Positions 23,037 to 35,490 are shown, numbered from the stretch's first letter. The stretch: 64,000 bases of DNA from Spirometra erinaceieuropaei (GCA_902702965.1 CACRXP010000706.1:77286-141285), one strand, 5' to 3'. Numbers and translations are program-made. Notes: generated from the letters alone by a model not told the origin.

Positions 23037-24030
23037 TACAGTAGATGTGCTAACTCATGAAATGTCAACCAAAATTTCGAAATGCGTTCTCGTTTCGAAA
23101 AGATAAATGAAGTATTTTTGTAAAACTAATCATGATGCAGCATAAATCTATAATGATCCAGTTACCTCAGGGTGTCGGCTTTCGAAAGAACTTATTTTCG
23201 GCTGCATGCAAGATCTATACTCTGCAAAAATGACTACTTAAGTGGCATGCAATTTCCTCATTGATTTTCGATGCCCTTGAAAATTTAATTATATTTCATG
23301 GAAAACATACATAAAAATATTCATTCTTTTACTTATTCGGTAGAAAATCACGTCTTCCAATTATACAGTCAACGTAAGGGTATAATTCGGTCTTTAAAAA
23401 GTTTCTAATTGTGAGATTTTTTAATACCGTTAAATGGCCGTTCATGAAACGTTATAAATCTGCATATACGAATGTGGCTTGTAAAGTTAACAATATTGCT
23501 CAAAACCACTGCTTAATTTTATGAACCTCATATTGTATCCTCTTAACACCGTAGAGAAATGCATGGTTTTCCGTACACGGAAAATATGCAGCTTGTAGTT
23601 TTGAAACCCTGAATGCAAGTGTAACAGCAGGTCGGGTTCACAATTATTCGGGAATTAGAAAAGTTTTTTAAAACCGAATTATACTCTTCTTTTGAGTATG
23701 AAATTGGAAGAAGACGTGATTTTCTACCGAATAAGTAAAAGAATGAATATTTTTATGTATGTTTTCCATGAAATATAATTGGTTTTTCAAGGGCATCGAA
23801 AATCAATGAGAAGAGTGCATGCTACTTAGTAGTCATTTTTTGCAGAGTATAGATCTTGCATGCAGCCGAAAATAAGTTCTTTCGAAAGCCGACACCCTGA
23901 GGTAACTGGATCATTATAGATTTATGCTGCATCATGATTAGTTTTACAACACTACTTAATTTATCTTTTCGAAACGAGAACGCATTTCGAAATTTTGGTT
24001 GACATTTCATGAGTTAGCACATCTACTGTA
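23037..24030. repeat. Inner palindrome, family D, near-identical arms
   Basis: 23,037-23,420 is the reverse complement of 23,640-24,030 with very few mismatches: blocks such as gatgtgctaactcatgaaat, ctcagggtgtcggctttcg and ggtagaaaatcacgtcttc all recur inverted. The loop is about 220 bases. Sequence is AT-rich with no long open frame. It resembles a single old copy at 9,280-9,560, so it is two head-to-head copies of a dispersed repeat. Confidence 0.9.
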
Positions 24031-25079
24031 CTTAAAAACATATCCTTCTTCGCTAGGTATTTCCTATTTACACTGCCGTCTTGGTTTATTTATGTTGGGT
24101 TTTTGAATATCTGCATATATACTTTGTCAGTTATTCCTACACAGCTTATGTTTCCGCAAATTTACATCTTAAACATCTTCCCACACTTTTCACCAGGTGT
24201 CTTTAATAGCGTACGGCGGTATTTGCTAATAATCACATGACGCCGGTCTCGTGACGCGTTCTCTGATTGCTTGATTTAGGTTCGCGATCGTTCACTGACA
24301 ACTCAAACGCGTACGCTAAAAAAAAACAGTGGAAGCGGAAACATCACTTATCGTTTGCCGATCCTATTGGCTGGAATCGCCTTGGCTGCCTGACCGGGTG
24401 CAAATTTACCGTTGGAGGCTTCTCCAAACTCCATTATATTTTGAAAGTTACTTTTTGTTTATCTTTTGATTATCGCGCTAACATTCCGTTGCTACGTATC
24501 AGCGCATATTAAGTTTTACGGCAGACATTAAATTATTTTCTACACCCCCTTGAATTTCACTTTCCATCCTACGTGCTTACTTCGCCATTCGTAAAATCCC
24601 CATTATTACCATTCTCGTAAGACACGGAACGCTGGCTGGCCATCTATCTAAGGGTCCTACAACCTACCATTGTCCATGCGAAGAAACTCCATCGAGCTCC
24701 GCAGCGTGACGGAACGCATGTATTCTGTGTTGTCACATGTTACGTTGGGGTCTCGATTGACGCCGACTAGTCATTGAGGTCTTGGATTAATTGTCAGATG
24801 ATTTTGCCTAAAGCTAAATGAGCGGAGTGGGGATTCGAAAACTGGGTTCTGCAAGGCCCCTCCCGGATAGAACTGATTTGTAACAACCGAAATAAACTGT
24901 AAATTGCCCTCTTACTCTTTCCTGTTTTTACCAGTACTCATTCTTTATTATTACCTGTCGCTATGCGGATGGCTGCACCTCTGTTTGAGGCATACTTGCA
25001 GGTACGCGCCAGTGACAGTCGTTCTTTTGATATAATGAGGCTCTGTAGAATGCAGTCTCCTCGTCTATTCGACGACAGC
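24031..25079. other. Spacer, right part: no gene recognised
   Basis: The longest frame is 81 codons and resembles nothing. No repeat partner was found elsewhere in the window. Confidence 0.45.
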
Positions 25080-25555
25080 CATCCGTGTAGATCAGTTGAC
25101 AGTTCGACCGCCGTTGCCGACGATGTCTACTGTGTGTTCCACTGAGAGGTGAAGCAGACACAGTGACTTGCGCGTTAATTATTTTATAGTGACAGTAGAC
25201 CTGCGCAGTATCTACTGCACCCTCCCGTCCCCATTCCCAACCTGGATCCGGTGTCAAAACAGAGTCAGGAAGACCGGAGGCGGGAAGATGCAGGTGGATT
25301 TCGCGGTCGAGTCAGCACCTTGGCGTCCCACTCCACACCCCCTCATCCGCACAACAAATTACCAGATTGTTGACCAACAACAACACTCCAACAGGGGTGA
25401 CAAGGACGAGGATGATGACTGCGCAGCCATGTCCAACTGTATGCCAGTGGGAGCGCGAGCGAATCTACCGGCAGGGAACCAGGTGTCAGGGGACTGCCAG
25501 CGCATATCAGGGTGCGAGGGTCATGGTTTGCTAATACTGGCATAGCACACGCTTA
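25080..25555 (+). repeat. Interspersed repeat family B, full-length copy
   Basis: This is the best-preserved copy. It runs from agttcgaccgccgttgccg through the core ccggtgtcaaaacagagtca to the end block ggtcatggtttgctaatac. It lies in the spacer between the arms, in the same orientation as the copies at 186 and 43,628. Confidence 0.7.
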
Positions 25556-25572
25556 CAGACCTTTTATTATCA

Positions 25573-25725
25573 TGATCCTATGAGAAGAATGCGATGACGT
25601 ATATTATGTTCAAACCCACGAGCCTGCCTCCACACACACATCCACGAACATGAGTTGGTAGTTAATAGGCGAGACCATCAATCTCAAATGGCCCTGCACA
25701 TACTAAATACTGGGAACACTTTTTC
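25573..25725 (+). repeat. Third copy of an arm segment beside the inner border of the right arm
   Basis: This block (gatcctatgagaagaatgc ... gacgtatattatg ... gagttggtagttaa ... aacacttttt) is a direct copy of 27,945-28,100 in the right arm and an inverted copy of 18,300-18,430 in the left arm. It is the only arm internal segment seen a third time. Confidence 0.8.
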
Positions 25726-25763
25726 ATAGTCATCGTGCGTTACTAGGTCCAGTATGTCATTAC

Positions 25764-25930
25764 CGACAAAGACAGAGGGGGGGGGGGGGACTGGACTGGC
25801 CATTTCCGATTTATTAGCCGTCGTCAGCCAGTCATACCCAACCTCGAAGCGTGGAACACCCGAGGCTCTAACTCGCGACATGTTAATTAGACGTCCACGA
25901 CTCTAACCACTGGGCCACGAGTCCGTTTCC
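25764..25930 (-). mobile_element. SINE, minus (mirror of 20,962-21,125)
   Basis: Full head and tail. It differs from its mirror by a G-run (about 11 G at 25,779-25,790) inside the tail. The bases just outside it (gtgcgttactaggtccagta) instead match those beside the SINE at 20,598, which is a mosaic junction. Confidence 0.75.
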
Positions 25931-26135
25931 CTGTCGGTCTCGATCGGTAATATACAATGGTAGGGGGCGCTCACCGATCGTTCTTACGGAACTCACTCGT
26001 TCCAACAAAGACAAAACAGACTGGAATGGCCAGAGAGGGAGCCCGTAAGGCACAACGGAGTGAGTGAGTTTCGTAAGAACGATCCGTAAGCGCCCCCTAC
26101 CATTGTATATTCCCGATCGAAAACCGACAGAGCAA
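25930..26135. repeat. Family C hairpin (mirror of 20,758-20,965)
   Basis: Inverted arms tataca-tggtagggggcgct ... cgatcgttcttacgg and the reverse at 26,050-26,120, with a short SINE tail piece in the loop. Confidence 0.7.
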
Positions 26136-26300
26136 CGTGCTCGTGGCCCAGTGGTTAGAGGCGTGGACTTCTAAATAACAGGTCGCGAGTTCGAGCCTCG
26201 GTTGTTCCACACTTCGAGATTGGGTGTGACTGGCTGACGACGGCTAATAAAGCAGAAATGGCCATTCCGGTCCCCCTTGTCTTTGTCGGTAATGACATAC
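26136..26300 (+). mobile_element. Full-length SINE (mirror of 20,598-20,757)
   Basis: The best readable head in the window: tggcccagtggttagagg (A-box side), ggacttctaaataacaggtc (anticodon arm), gagttcgagcctcgg (B box), then the complete tail to tgtctttgtcgg. Confidence 0.8.
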
Positions 26301-26339
26301 TGGACCTGGTAACACACGACGACCAAAGAACGCTGGATT

Positions 26340-26430
26340 GAGGCTCAGGTGCCGTAAACCTGAGTTTGGGAGAGGGCTGGCTGACGACGGCTAATAAACC
26401 AGAAATGGTCATGTAGGTCTCCCCCATCCT
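26340..26430 (+). mobile_element. Diverged SINE tail fragment (mirror of 20,463-20,545)
   Basis: gacgacggctaataaaccag and gaaatggtcatg are readable, followed by a short family-like end. Confidence 0.6.
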
Positions 26431-26719
26431 TATAGGTAATATTCATCTTCGCAGTGCGATTGTCTGCCGGGCTTTAGATCGAACTCCAAAACAAAACGGG
26501 ATGAGCGGGTCCCGAAACTCAGCCGGTGAACGTGTAGCAGCCTGCTCTCATAGTCGTCAGCGCGGACGCCTACCCATGCTGTCCACCACTTGCGAGCGCG
26601 TGAATCAGTCTTCTGCTCGCTAACGCCGGTCGATGTTTTCGGCTTCACTGGTTGGCCGCAGCCACACAAAGCTCAGATGCAGACACGCACACTCGCGCCG
26701 ACGGCTACAACTTGGACGG

Positions 26720-26815
26720 TATTACTGGCAAAGACAAGGGAGACTGGAATGGCCACTGCTGGCTTATTAGCCGTCGTCAGCCAGTCATACCCAACTTCGA
26801 TGTGTGAAACTTGGA
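26720..26815 (-). mobile_element. SINE tail fragment (mirror of 20,078-20,168)
   Basis: Complete tail on the minus strand. Just beyond it the right arm joins directly to sequence that in the left arm is 0.5 kb away. Confidence 0.7.
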
Positions 26816-28589
26816 CGGCTGACAGTTTGTTGTCGCACACTTTGGCTTATCTTGTTTATCGGTGTCGTTAAAAAAGATGGCTTTGCCACGCGACGGTAGA
26901 GCGTTCAGCTGAATCTGCGCCTCTATGAAATGTGTAGTTACCTAGAATACGGGGATTACTGTGCACCTTCAAACTCACGGTCATTTTGCTTTCTCATTGC
27001 TTCTTCTGCAGACTAACACGTCTGCGATAGGCAACTAATCGTTCTTTTATTTCTCCATAGCAAATCCGGTGTCTGGAAAGGTAACATTCACGTGTTTAAT
27101 AAAGTGTACGATCGACTTCCACTTGACGATGACTGACGCGCCATTGACACACAAAATCCACCGTTTTGATCAGTAGTGCTCAAAAACCGTTGGCTGTAGT
27201 CGTCGCAATACTGTTTCAGCAAGGAAACTGGACAAAGGCAAACTGACTGGCACGCATATGAATTGTTCATTGCAAAGTTCAGTCGAGCGTGAAATATTCT
27301 GAGAAGTGATAAGGATGCTAGTCAGGTACCGAGTCTTTATTTCGTTGCCATTTCTGTTCAGCATTGCTCCAGTAGGGCTTGTATGAGCAAAAATGCGAAA
27401 CGCAGCAAGATTGAGACAAAGTGAGGGCAAGTCAGGCTACACCCTCGCCAGCTGAGGCAGGCAGTGAATGAGTGGAACGCAGATTATCCTCGGCGCTTAC
27501 TGGACCATTTGCGGTTTCTTCACTGGAGATGTTGTTCACTGGTTGGCGGCCGCTATCTATCAGAGACAGGGACATTGGGTCGTTGGCATTGGCATTTGCC
27601 TATTCCGGTGGAGAGATTATGTTGGCCTCGTCCTCTTGACCATTACTGTCGCAAATGCGGCATTGCTTATTTGGATTATGATCAGTTTGAAATTACACAG
27701 ACCTGTTGATTACTTGCTGCAAATTTCTGTTCGCTTGTTTGCCTACTACGAGGCCACTCTACGGATGCGGTACCACGTCGAGCATTTTGTCTTTTATAGT
27801 GTACAGTTTTCCGATCTGATTTCGTCCAAAAGCACATGAGAAAACACCAAATACAAGTGACGCACAGACCGGCGACTACCTTACGCAGTCAGCATGTACA
27901 TTCTGAGGATAGGATTGACTATCTTCAGAAGAAGGAAATTGCCTACAAGATCTTATGAGTAGAATGCAATGACGTATATTATGGTCAAAGTGAAAAGCCT
28001 GCCTCCACACGCATCCACGATCTTGAGTTGGTAGTTAAGAGGTGAGACCCTCTATCTCAAATGGCCCTGCACAAACTAGATACTGGGAACACTTTTTCCT
28101 GCGACAATGCTCGCATTTTTGACGTCTGTCCTACGAAAAAGGCCAGAACTTTTTGAAGTCATGCGCTTAGATGAGTCATGCATTATTGATGGGCATATTG
28201 GGTTAGACGCCAAGTACAAAAATCTCAGAGAAAAATTACGGGAGAGACGGGAACCAATCAATGCACAATAACGTATGCGGCGGCCGCATAGTTGCTGAAA
28301 CGCGGGGCAGGTATTGATTTTTGAGCACGTTTGAAATATTGACTGTTTTTTTGTGCACTTACACTCGTCTGGCGACGACCGTGGGAAGCGAAGCCTAAGA
28401 TCAACCGATAAAGCTCTTACCTTTCCCAAAGAAGCCCTGTCATCAGTGTTGTCATTCACATCGACATTTAGCCGAAAACAGCTGCTAATGAAAAGGCGAG
28501 TTCACACGGACTACCACTGATCCCATGCCTGAACGGGATTGCAAGTGGTTTTGCTGCCAAGCACCGTCCACCCAACCGCAGTATGGTAT

Positions 28590-29460
28590 CTCTCTAAACT
28601 AAGTCGCGCTCAAGTCATTGCCCCGGGCCCACGATGCTGTGGGACACATTTCGGACATCGCCACAAACGACTGTCGAACTGCCAGTTATTCCCAACACGA
28701 GGTCAATGTTAATTAAATCACTGTACCCCGTTTCCATATAACTGTACCGGTCTGAAGAGAAGTTATCGGAAGCAACGTTTGCTCGCCACCTCGTCATCTG
28801 CAAGTTTATTCGATATCGAATTGTTCGATTTACCAACGCTCGGAAGGGACAGAAGACTCTTCCTGTTAACCACCGGGTATTGAAAACCGTTCAGTGAACA
28901 GAACAGGCAGATGCTGTTTCCATAGTTCTCGAGGGCATCCACGGCATCTACTTCTTCACTGAGGCTCGAGGTCCAGCACTATTTGGACCAAGGTTTGTGG
29001 GCTGTCCGGCTCGCGTGTAGATACTGCCTGTCTTCAGATATGTGGAGAGAACGTAGTCTGGAATAAAGAAGAAATGACGCAAGTCACAGTCCTGCGCCCA
29101 TCACGCTTTGGACACACAGTGGACATCACTGTTATCGACGGCGGAACTGACATGACAGTCCGAGTGCGGCACAGAGCCACGAATTACTATTTATATCTTC
29201 CTTAGCTTTGCTGTCGTTTCTGCATTATTTAGTACTTGCCCCACCCTCTTGGCCGGGAGCAGAGTGCGACTAGTTGGCGGTGGTCGCTATGCAACTGTCC
29301 TCATCGGCTTCTCGACGGTAGGTGAGAGAGGAGAGTGTGCAGTGCATACTGTGCAAGTTCACCACCGCTGTAAATCAATTCACGCGCAAGTCACCATCCT
29401 GTGCCCACCATGCTGTGAAGTACACGGTGGACATCTTCGCGCGCGACGGTCAAACTGTTA
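28590..29460 (-). repeat. Partial family B copies, mirror of 16,965-17,835
   Basis: Three pieces (about 28,590-28,685, 29,085-29,150, 29,325-29,460) in the orientation expected from the arm inversion. Confidence 0.6.
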
Positions 29461-32400
29461 TTTGTGACGCGTCCTTGATCGTTTGTCCTCCCCCTCCGCA
29501 TGTACAAATAATGTGACAATTCTTACTTGATTTATGGTCAGTGTGGAACTATACAGACCTGTTGATTATTTGTTATTAACGACTGTTCACTTGTTTGCCG
29601 TCTGCAATGCCCCTTAATGGATACGTTATCACGTCGAGTGCTTTATTCCGAAGGCAAGGATTAAGTATGTGCTTCTAATAAGATAGGGCCAACAGTTGTT
29701 TAACAATTTCACCAGCGTTTATACTCCCAATTTACTAGTAGACGTATGCATTCCATCTATTATTATTTCAGGTACTTTTTCGACCTGACCGCTGTCCACA
29801 TCGGAAATATTTTAGACTGACCATGCCTTTTACCAAAGAACTACGCATGGGGTACGTAGAACGATGAACCAATGTAAAAATTCCAGCACTACCGGCCTCT
29901 CGGGCCGATACAGGTCAGAGAGTGTCTTCCTACCGAGAAAAAGCCGACCAAATCTTTGCAGAGCAGCGCATTCTTTGAAAAATATAGCAAGTAGTTCTCC
30001 ATAATTCTCCCTTGCCCCGCGCATATACTTAATCATTAGCATTTTAAAAACTAGTTTGTGAGCATATGCTTGCTTTCGATAAATTCTCGTCAAGATGGCA
30101 CACCTATATGGGACCTGGGTACAAGTCGAAAGCGTCAGTGAATAGAGAAATCGGCGAGGGTACTATATCCGACCCCACTCAGAGGACAAAAGCCAAGTCA
30201 TCTTGGCATATTGCGTCTTTGTCTTTTTTATAATTAACGTTTCCGCGCTCTCGTAACTATATGGAATATAATCTACTTCTTTTATGAAAACAAACGGGAA
30301 GAGCTGTGGAATATGCCCAACTTCTTCCTGATCTGTCAGGGATCTCGATACCCCCATCGTTCCTCAAGGGATCGGGTTCCTAGTATGGGTGCTCTATTGC
30401 AAGCAGCTGTAGAGAAACCTAGCGCGAGGACGCAATATGCCGAATGTTTACCTACTATCGGCCTCTTCTTTCCGCCGTCTAGTCCCACCCATAGGACTCG
30501 TATTACCCGATGGCCACATACTGCATCCTTGTTGAGTAATCGATTAAAGTTCGCTTTAAAACACGGACGATGTGAGTCTGGAAGGGTTCGGAAAGTTGCA
30601 TGTAGTTGGTCGACCTTTGACCAGGGTAAGTGCGGACGAGGTTCTTCTGTATGCGCAGGGTCGGCCTTCGTTACCTGATTGCGACCGCTTCTGCCGTTGC
30701 TAACAAACGCTAGCCCAATGGCTTAGCGAAATGCTTCGCCGGGGTCCACACGACGCTCGGAATCAACAAAATTGTCAAGAATGGCGTTGTTTATGCTCAC
30801 AAGTTTCGCCTTTTCCTAGCCATACCGGGATGTGTTCTCGTATTCTTTTGGATAGACGCCGACTCATGCAACCGATATAACCTTCCCCACAGGAACAAAG
30901 GAGGGAATAGATGTCCTCTGAGTTGGTCTGAGATTGTAACCTGTACTTACCCTCTCCGCGTAAAATAGGGTTAGGAGATAATACTATTAGAACCTTTGCT
31001 GCTGAGAGGTTTCGTGAGACAGCTTTTTAAAGCCGTCTTCTCGGGAGTTCACTCACGGCGTTCCCTTGGAAAGGGATTTTGAAGAACAGAGTTTGCTTTT
31101 CGGCAGTCAATGTAATGGTTTTTTCCGGACGTTCGGCGGTATTCTTTGCAATGAACCTGTCAGAATACCTGTTTTCATGAAGCAAGTCATGAATCTCCCT
31201 AAGCTTCTCCTAGATGCTGTCTGTTTAGAGATGATTTGTTTGTTTACTAATGCTCCGCTCCGTGTGGGGGTATTTTGAATCAGAATACTCGTTTCCAATA
31301 TTTGCCGGAAAACTGCATGATAAGGAGACGGGTCCCGAAGTACTACGTGATCACAAAAATTTCGGTCAAAACGCAAACTTGCTGTACTGATGATTCCCTG
31401 AACCGGAAACTGCAGGAATTACAGTGTTTGCACGGGTGTCCTTGCCAGAGTGTCTTTGACTAACTCTTCAAATCAAGAAAAGGTTGTGTGTCGCCCGCAT
31501 ATTTTTAATAACCATCCACGTACCTGTGTGGCTAACAGGATAATCTAGTCGGGAAATAATTTTCTCAGTGTTTTTTTCCAACGAACACTGCTCTAATTCA
31601 TCATTGCAGCAGCGCGTCACTGCAAAAACGAAAACGATGCACTCCCGCTACTGATCTGACGTTCAGTAGTTGGGGTACGGAGCTGTTACATAACACATTC
31701 TCAACTTGGCTCTAGAAAGGATCTGGTCAGTCGTGAGGCTGTGCCTGTTACCTAGCAGGATGAACCAATTAGGGAAGGATCTTCCTCGTGTTTGCTCTAG
31801 TGATGCGATTCATTTCTGCGCAGCAGAATAGCTTCAAAAACTTGAAACGATAAACTCTCGCTACTGCTCTAATATTCAGTAGTTGATGTTGGGAACTGTT
31901 ACATAACATATTCCCACATTGGTGATGCTCGTGCACACATCCTGAACTCTGCCAAATCCAAGTAAGCAGTGTAAGGCTGAAACACTCACGAGTTACGGTA
32001 CGAGCAATCTTCGTCCTCGTCTGGCCTCCCAGACTGCACTTTAATTTTGTCATTTAACCCAAAACATCGGCCCATGGGAAGGCAAGTTGACGCCCGAATG
32101 CTCCCGAGTATGCGGTTAAGCACAGTCCGCCTAGCCTCAATGCTGATTTTCGAAGCCAGTGAGAGCATCTTCTGCGGTCGTCTCTGCGTTTCTTCACATG
32201 ATCGAGGATTCCTTAACGGTGGATCAAGCCTCGCAAAGGTTTGAATCGTCGGGAATTTCGTTGGCAGAGGTCATTATGGCGGCCACAATGTCGAGACCAT
32301 CTCCCTTAGGGGCGGCAATATCTCCAGCAAAATAGGCTGGCGGTTACTTCTGAGACGACTCCACATCTGTGGTCTACCTTAAACTATCGTAGACTGGGTT

Positions 32401-33940
32401 AAAATCTGAATCATACGTAAGAGGCTACCCAATATCATCGAAGGATAAGGAAAGAGGGTTAAATGTCTTGTGGATGATATGATAGTCAAATGCAATTTTT
32501 CTGAGTTAACTGCCGCTACCTACCAAACCATGCATATGGCCTTTCGCTGCGCCAGTCCTGAACCGACACCTGAACTCCACCTGCTTCTTCTGATCTGCTA
32601 AGCAAATCGTAACATTAGAAACGGATTTGTATGAGCAAGGTGTCTTTTTTCCGACTTGGTAGTAATCTCTAGGTGTAGAGGGCTGGTATCCGGTAAAACA
32701 CAGGAGTCAGAGAAGTTCCAAATGAATCGTTCAGTCGTTGTCTCCACCTGAGCCAGAGAGATAATCCTGCCAAAAAACATTTAGTCACCGAGATTGCCTG
32801 AACGTCAATCTGATTTTTTGAGCCGTTCCTCGACTACTAATGGAATCGTCTGACACCCAGTCCCCACCCACTCCCCCTCTCCCAACAGAACTTTGAACGT
32901 GTGACTGTTCGGAATCTCGAGGTCTTCCAAATCCAAAGTAAGGGAATACAGTCTTGGAAACAGGTCTGCGCCGCAGAATTTATTGGAATCAACACATTTC
33001 GTGATGGCTTATCAACTGCAACCTCTCACTGCATAACGCAGATACGAATGAGAAAGATACAGTGATTTGAATTCCCACAGAAAAAAAGATCAGTACAAAA
33101 CAGCAAGGCCATTGTTTACTGTACACAGACTAGGAAATGAAAACCTAAAAATACAAGTACGGAAAGGGGAAATGGGGGAGTTAGCATGCAGAGGGAGTGT
33201 GTAACTCAAAGGATTAAGGTTGGTCACGTGATCCAACTGGTTGCACGGATCGGGTTTCTCCAGCCGTATGTAGGCTGCCTCCAAGTAGGGCAATTGTTCG
33301 TACCCGAACTAGTACTTCGTAGGTTGTTCTCACCAGCCGTGTGGCAGGCATTTAGGTTGTTAGTCCTGGCGCAGAGTATGTGCATGCCTGGACTTTTGTC
33401 TGACCGCTGCCAATCGATGAGGACAAAACTATCGACCGGTGTCATGACGTCAGCGTACAAGAGGCAGACTCCCACGTGCGCGCGCGAGCAGTCATCGACA
33501 GGCGTGTTAGGCTGACCGAAGGTGGCATAGACGAGTGACAGCGCTAAGGTGCAGCCAGGCTGACAGGCGACCGGAGAAGAGAGCGGAGACGTCTCAGCGG
33601 AAGGGCTGCAGGAAACCTGTGGTTAAAAGTACGAGCAAGTCCTTCCTCTGCTCCATCCTGTCCATGAGATTGGAGCTTGAAAGGATGGCTACAGGTCGAA
33701 CTGTCACTCACAATGATACCTGGGATTAGGGTGTACTAAGTCATGTACTGAATAAACGCATAATGCCGTTGAAGAGGTGTGTATCACGGAGATAAACTAC
33801 GCAGTTTCGCCATTGGTTTCGCTTAAACTCTAAACACGGACAAAAGAAGGGATGACGAAGACTCCAACAACCGATACAACTAACGTATTGCGAATACTTT
33901 TTCATCGTAGGCGCGTCATTCAGTTCAGTCGACTTGTCAC

Positions 33941-34421
33941 CGACCACACAGAGCACCTAGACTGACCAGACCCCAGCAATGAAGGTATTACGAAGTTGCG
34001 CGATCGTAGACATGGTTTATGAGTAGCGACGCCTTGGCACTTTAACTTATTTTCTACAGCATATAAAAGTCTGACTGAACATCCGCCGACAGTCAGGGGT
34101 GACGCTTAGAAATGTAGTGGTCGGGTCGAAAGCTAGGACTCGACCTCTCAGTGGGTTATAACATAACCCATTCGGCGGCGGCTTTTACTGCGCTTCAGAG
34201 CCCAAACAAAGTTCATTCACGTAAACCAAGGCCAGAGTTCAGGTCTGGCCGCCCCGACAACCTTCAGATGTCAGTGAAGAGACTAGTTCAATTGGATTCC
34301 AGGATGCACACACTAGCGGTGACATTATTTCTTAGTAAACCAGGTCGGGCTATGATTCTGCGGGCAAAACCTAAAATTCCTGTCCGTTAGCCCATACCAC
34401 CTCCTTTTCCAGTTACGTCAT
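33941..34421. other. No gene recognised
   Basis: Unique sequence between the outer border of the right arm and the left LTR. No long open frame and no similarity to the sequence outside the left arm (before 10,535). Confidence 0.5.
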
Positions 34422-34690
34422 AGAGCTGCTGGTTCTCAAAGTCGTCAGAGCCTTCGCTGGCTCATGTAATCTTTGGTCCGCCCAATCTACGTGACTCGAC
34501 TTCCGGCTTGTGAAGGCGAAAGATAATTCTCTCCTCACCGATTAGCCGCGACCGGACGAGATCCGAGCGTATGCATTCTGGTAGAAACTTTCCTGCTGAG
34601 AACGCTAGTTGCAACTGATTGTGGTGCTGGGTCTACACTCTCGACCTCAGTAAAAGATTGTCCAGCTAAATGCCTTCGTTGCCTTCTGAT
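34422..34690 (+). repeat. Left LTR of the Gypsy element (diverged)
   Basis: Best match to the right LTR is over 34,530-34,680: accgattagccgc versus accgatttgccgc, gaacgctagttgcaactgat versus aaacgctagctgcaactgat, and cctcagtaaaagatt versus ccccagtataagatt. The outer end is uncertain. Confidence 0.7.
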
Positions 34691-35189
34691 TTGTTGACCT
34701 CTATGTGGTCGATCCTAGTACAGCGACAAGTGGTGACCTCTTCCGATCTTTCCCTCCCAATCAGTCAGTCACTGGCAATGAATAAGGTACCACCAGAGGT
34801 TTTACATATTTTGGCCTCCGCTTTTGGCATTCTTGCGGCCACAACTTACCCAAACGGCCGGGAATGCCCATTTTCGTCAAGTCCTCTGTGGTCGCACTTC
34901 CAACTATCTCAGCTCCTCCTACGTCTACCCTTAAGGTTACAAATGACGAATGTCGCAGCAGGCAGCCTCCCTTTCTTTCTGGAGCGCATCGAGACCACCC
35001 ACCTGGTAAGTCCGAAACGCTTCTTTATCTTGACCCAACACAGGTACCACTTAGTGGTATCATGCCACATTTGTTAACAAGGTTCGTTGCTCAAACTCGC
35101 TCTGGTCCCTCGCCTCGAAGCATACCCAACAGGTGAGACAAGTTAGCGCCTCAGACTCTGGTCGCACCTTCTAAGTCAGCGACAGTCTG

Positions 35190-35490
35190 AATGATAGACG
35201 TTTCCCACTTGACACCGGAGCCCTAATCATTGTGGTTCCTCCCACTACAGCCGACCACTGCTGCCCTAATCCAGATCTTCATTCCCAAGGTGCCAACTGT
35301 TGTCCCATCCCCATGCCTGGCAGCCTGTTCCTCATCCCGAACATCGACCTGGATCTTCGCGATTGCCGACATCCCCCATGTAATCCTCGGCTCGGAGTTT
35401 CCAGCCGATCATGTGGACCGCCGACGCCCTTACTGCTTGACCGCACAACCGGCCTACCTGTTCGTGGGCTGAATGCCTTTACAACCTCCT
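35190..35490 (+). pseudogene. Gypsy retropepsin-like protease remnant
   Basis: The active-site motif D-T-G-A starts at 35,211 (FPLDTGALIIVVPP). A second block in another frame near 35,350-35,400 reads FAIADIPHVILGSEF, matching the ILG-F motif that closes the retropepsin fold. The two halves are in different frames, so at least one frameshift separates them. Such a protease processes the Gag-Pol polyprotein; this copy cannot. Confidence 0.8.

Larger units (their letters stand above)
25755..33940 (-). repeat. Right arm of a giant inverted repeat
   Basis: Reverse complement of the left arm (10,535-21,125); checkpoint pairs are listed there. At 8.2 kb it is shorter than the left arm, mainly because it lacks the 2.1-kb and 0.5-kb left-only pieces. 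It carries mirror copies of every SINE, family B and family C unit that lies in shared parts of the left arm. Open frames such as 27,468-27,839 and 33,186-33,515 have counterparts in the left arm but show no sign of selection on the protein. Confidence 0.9.
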
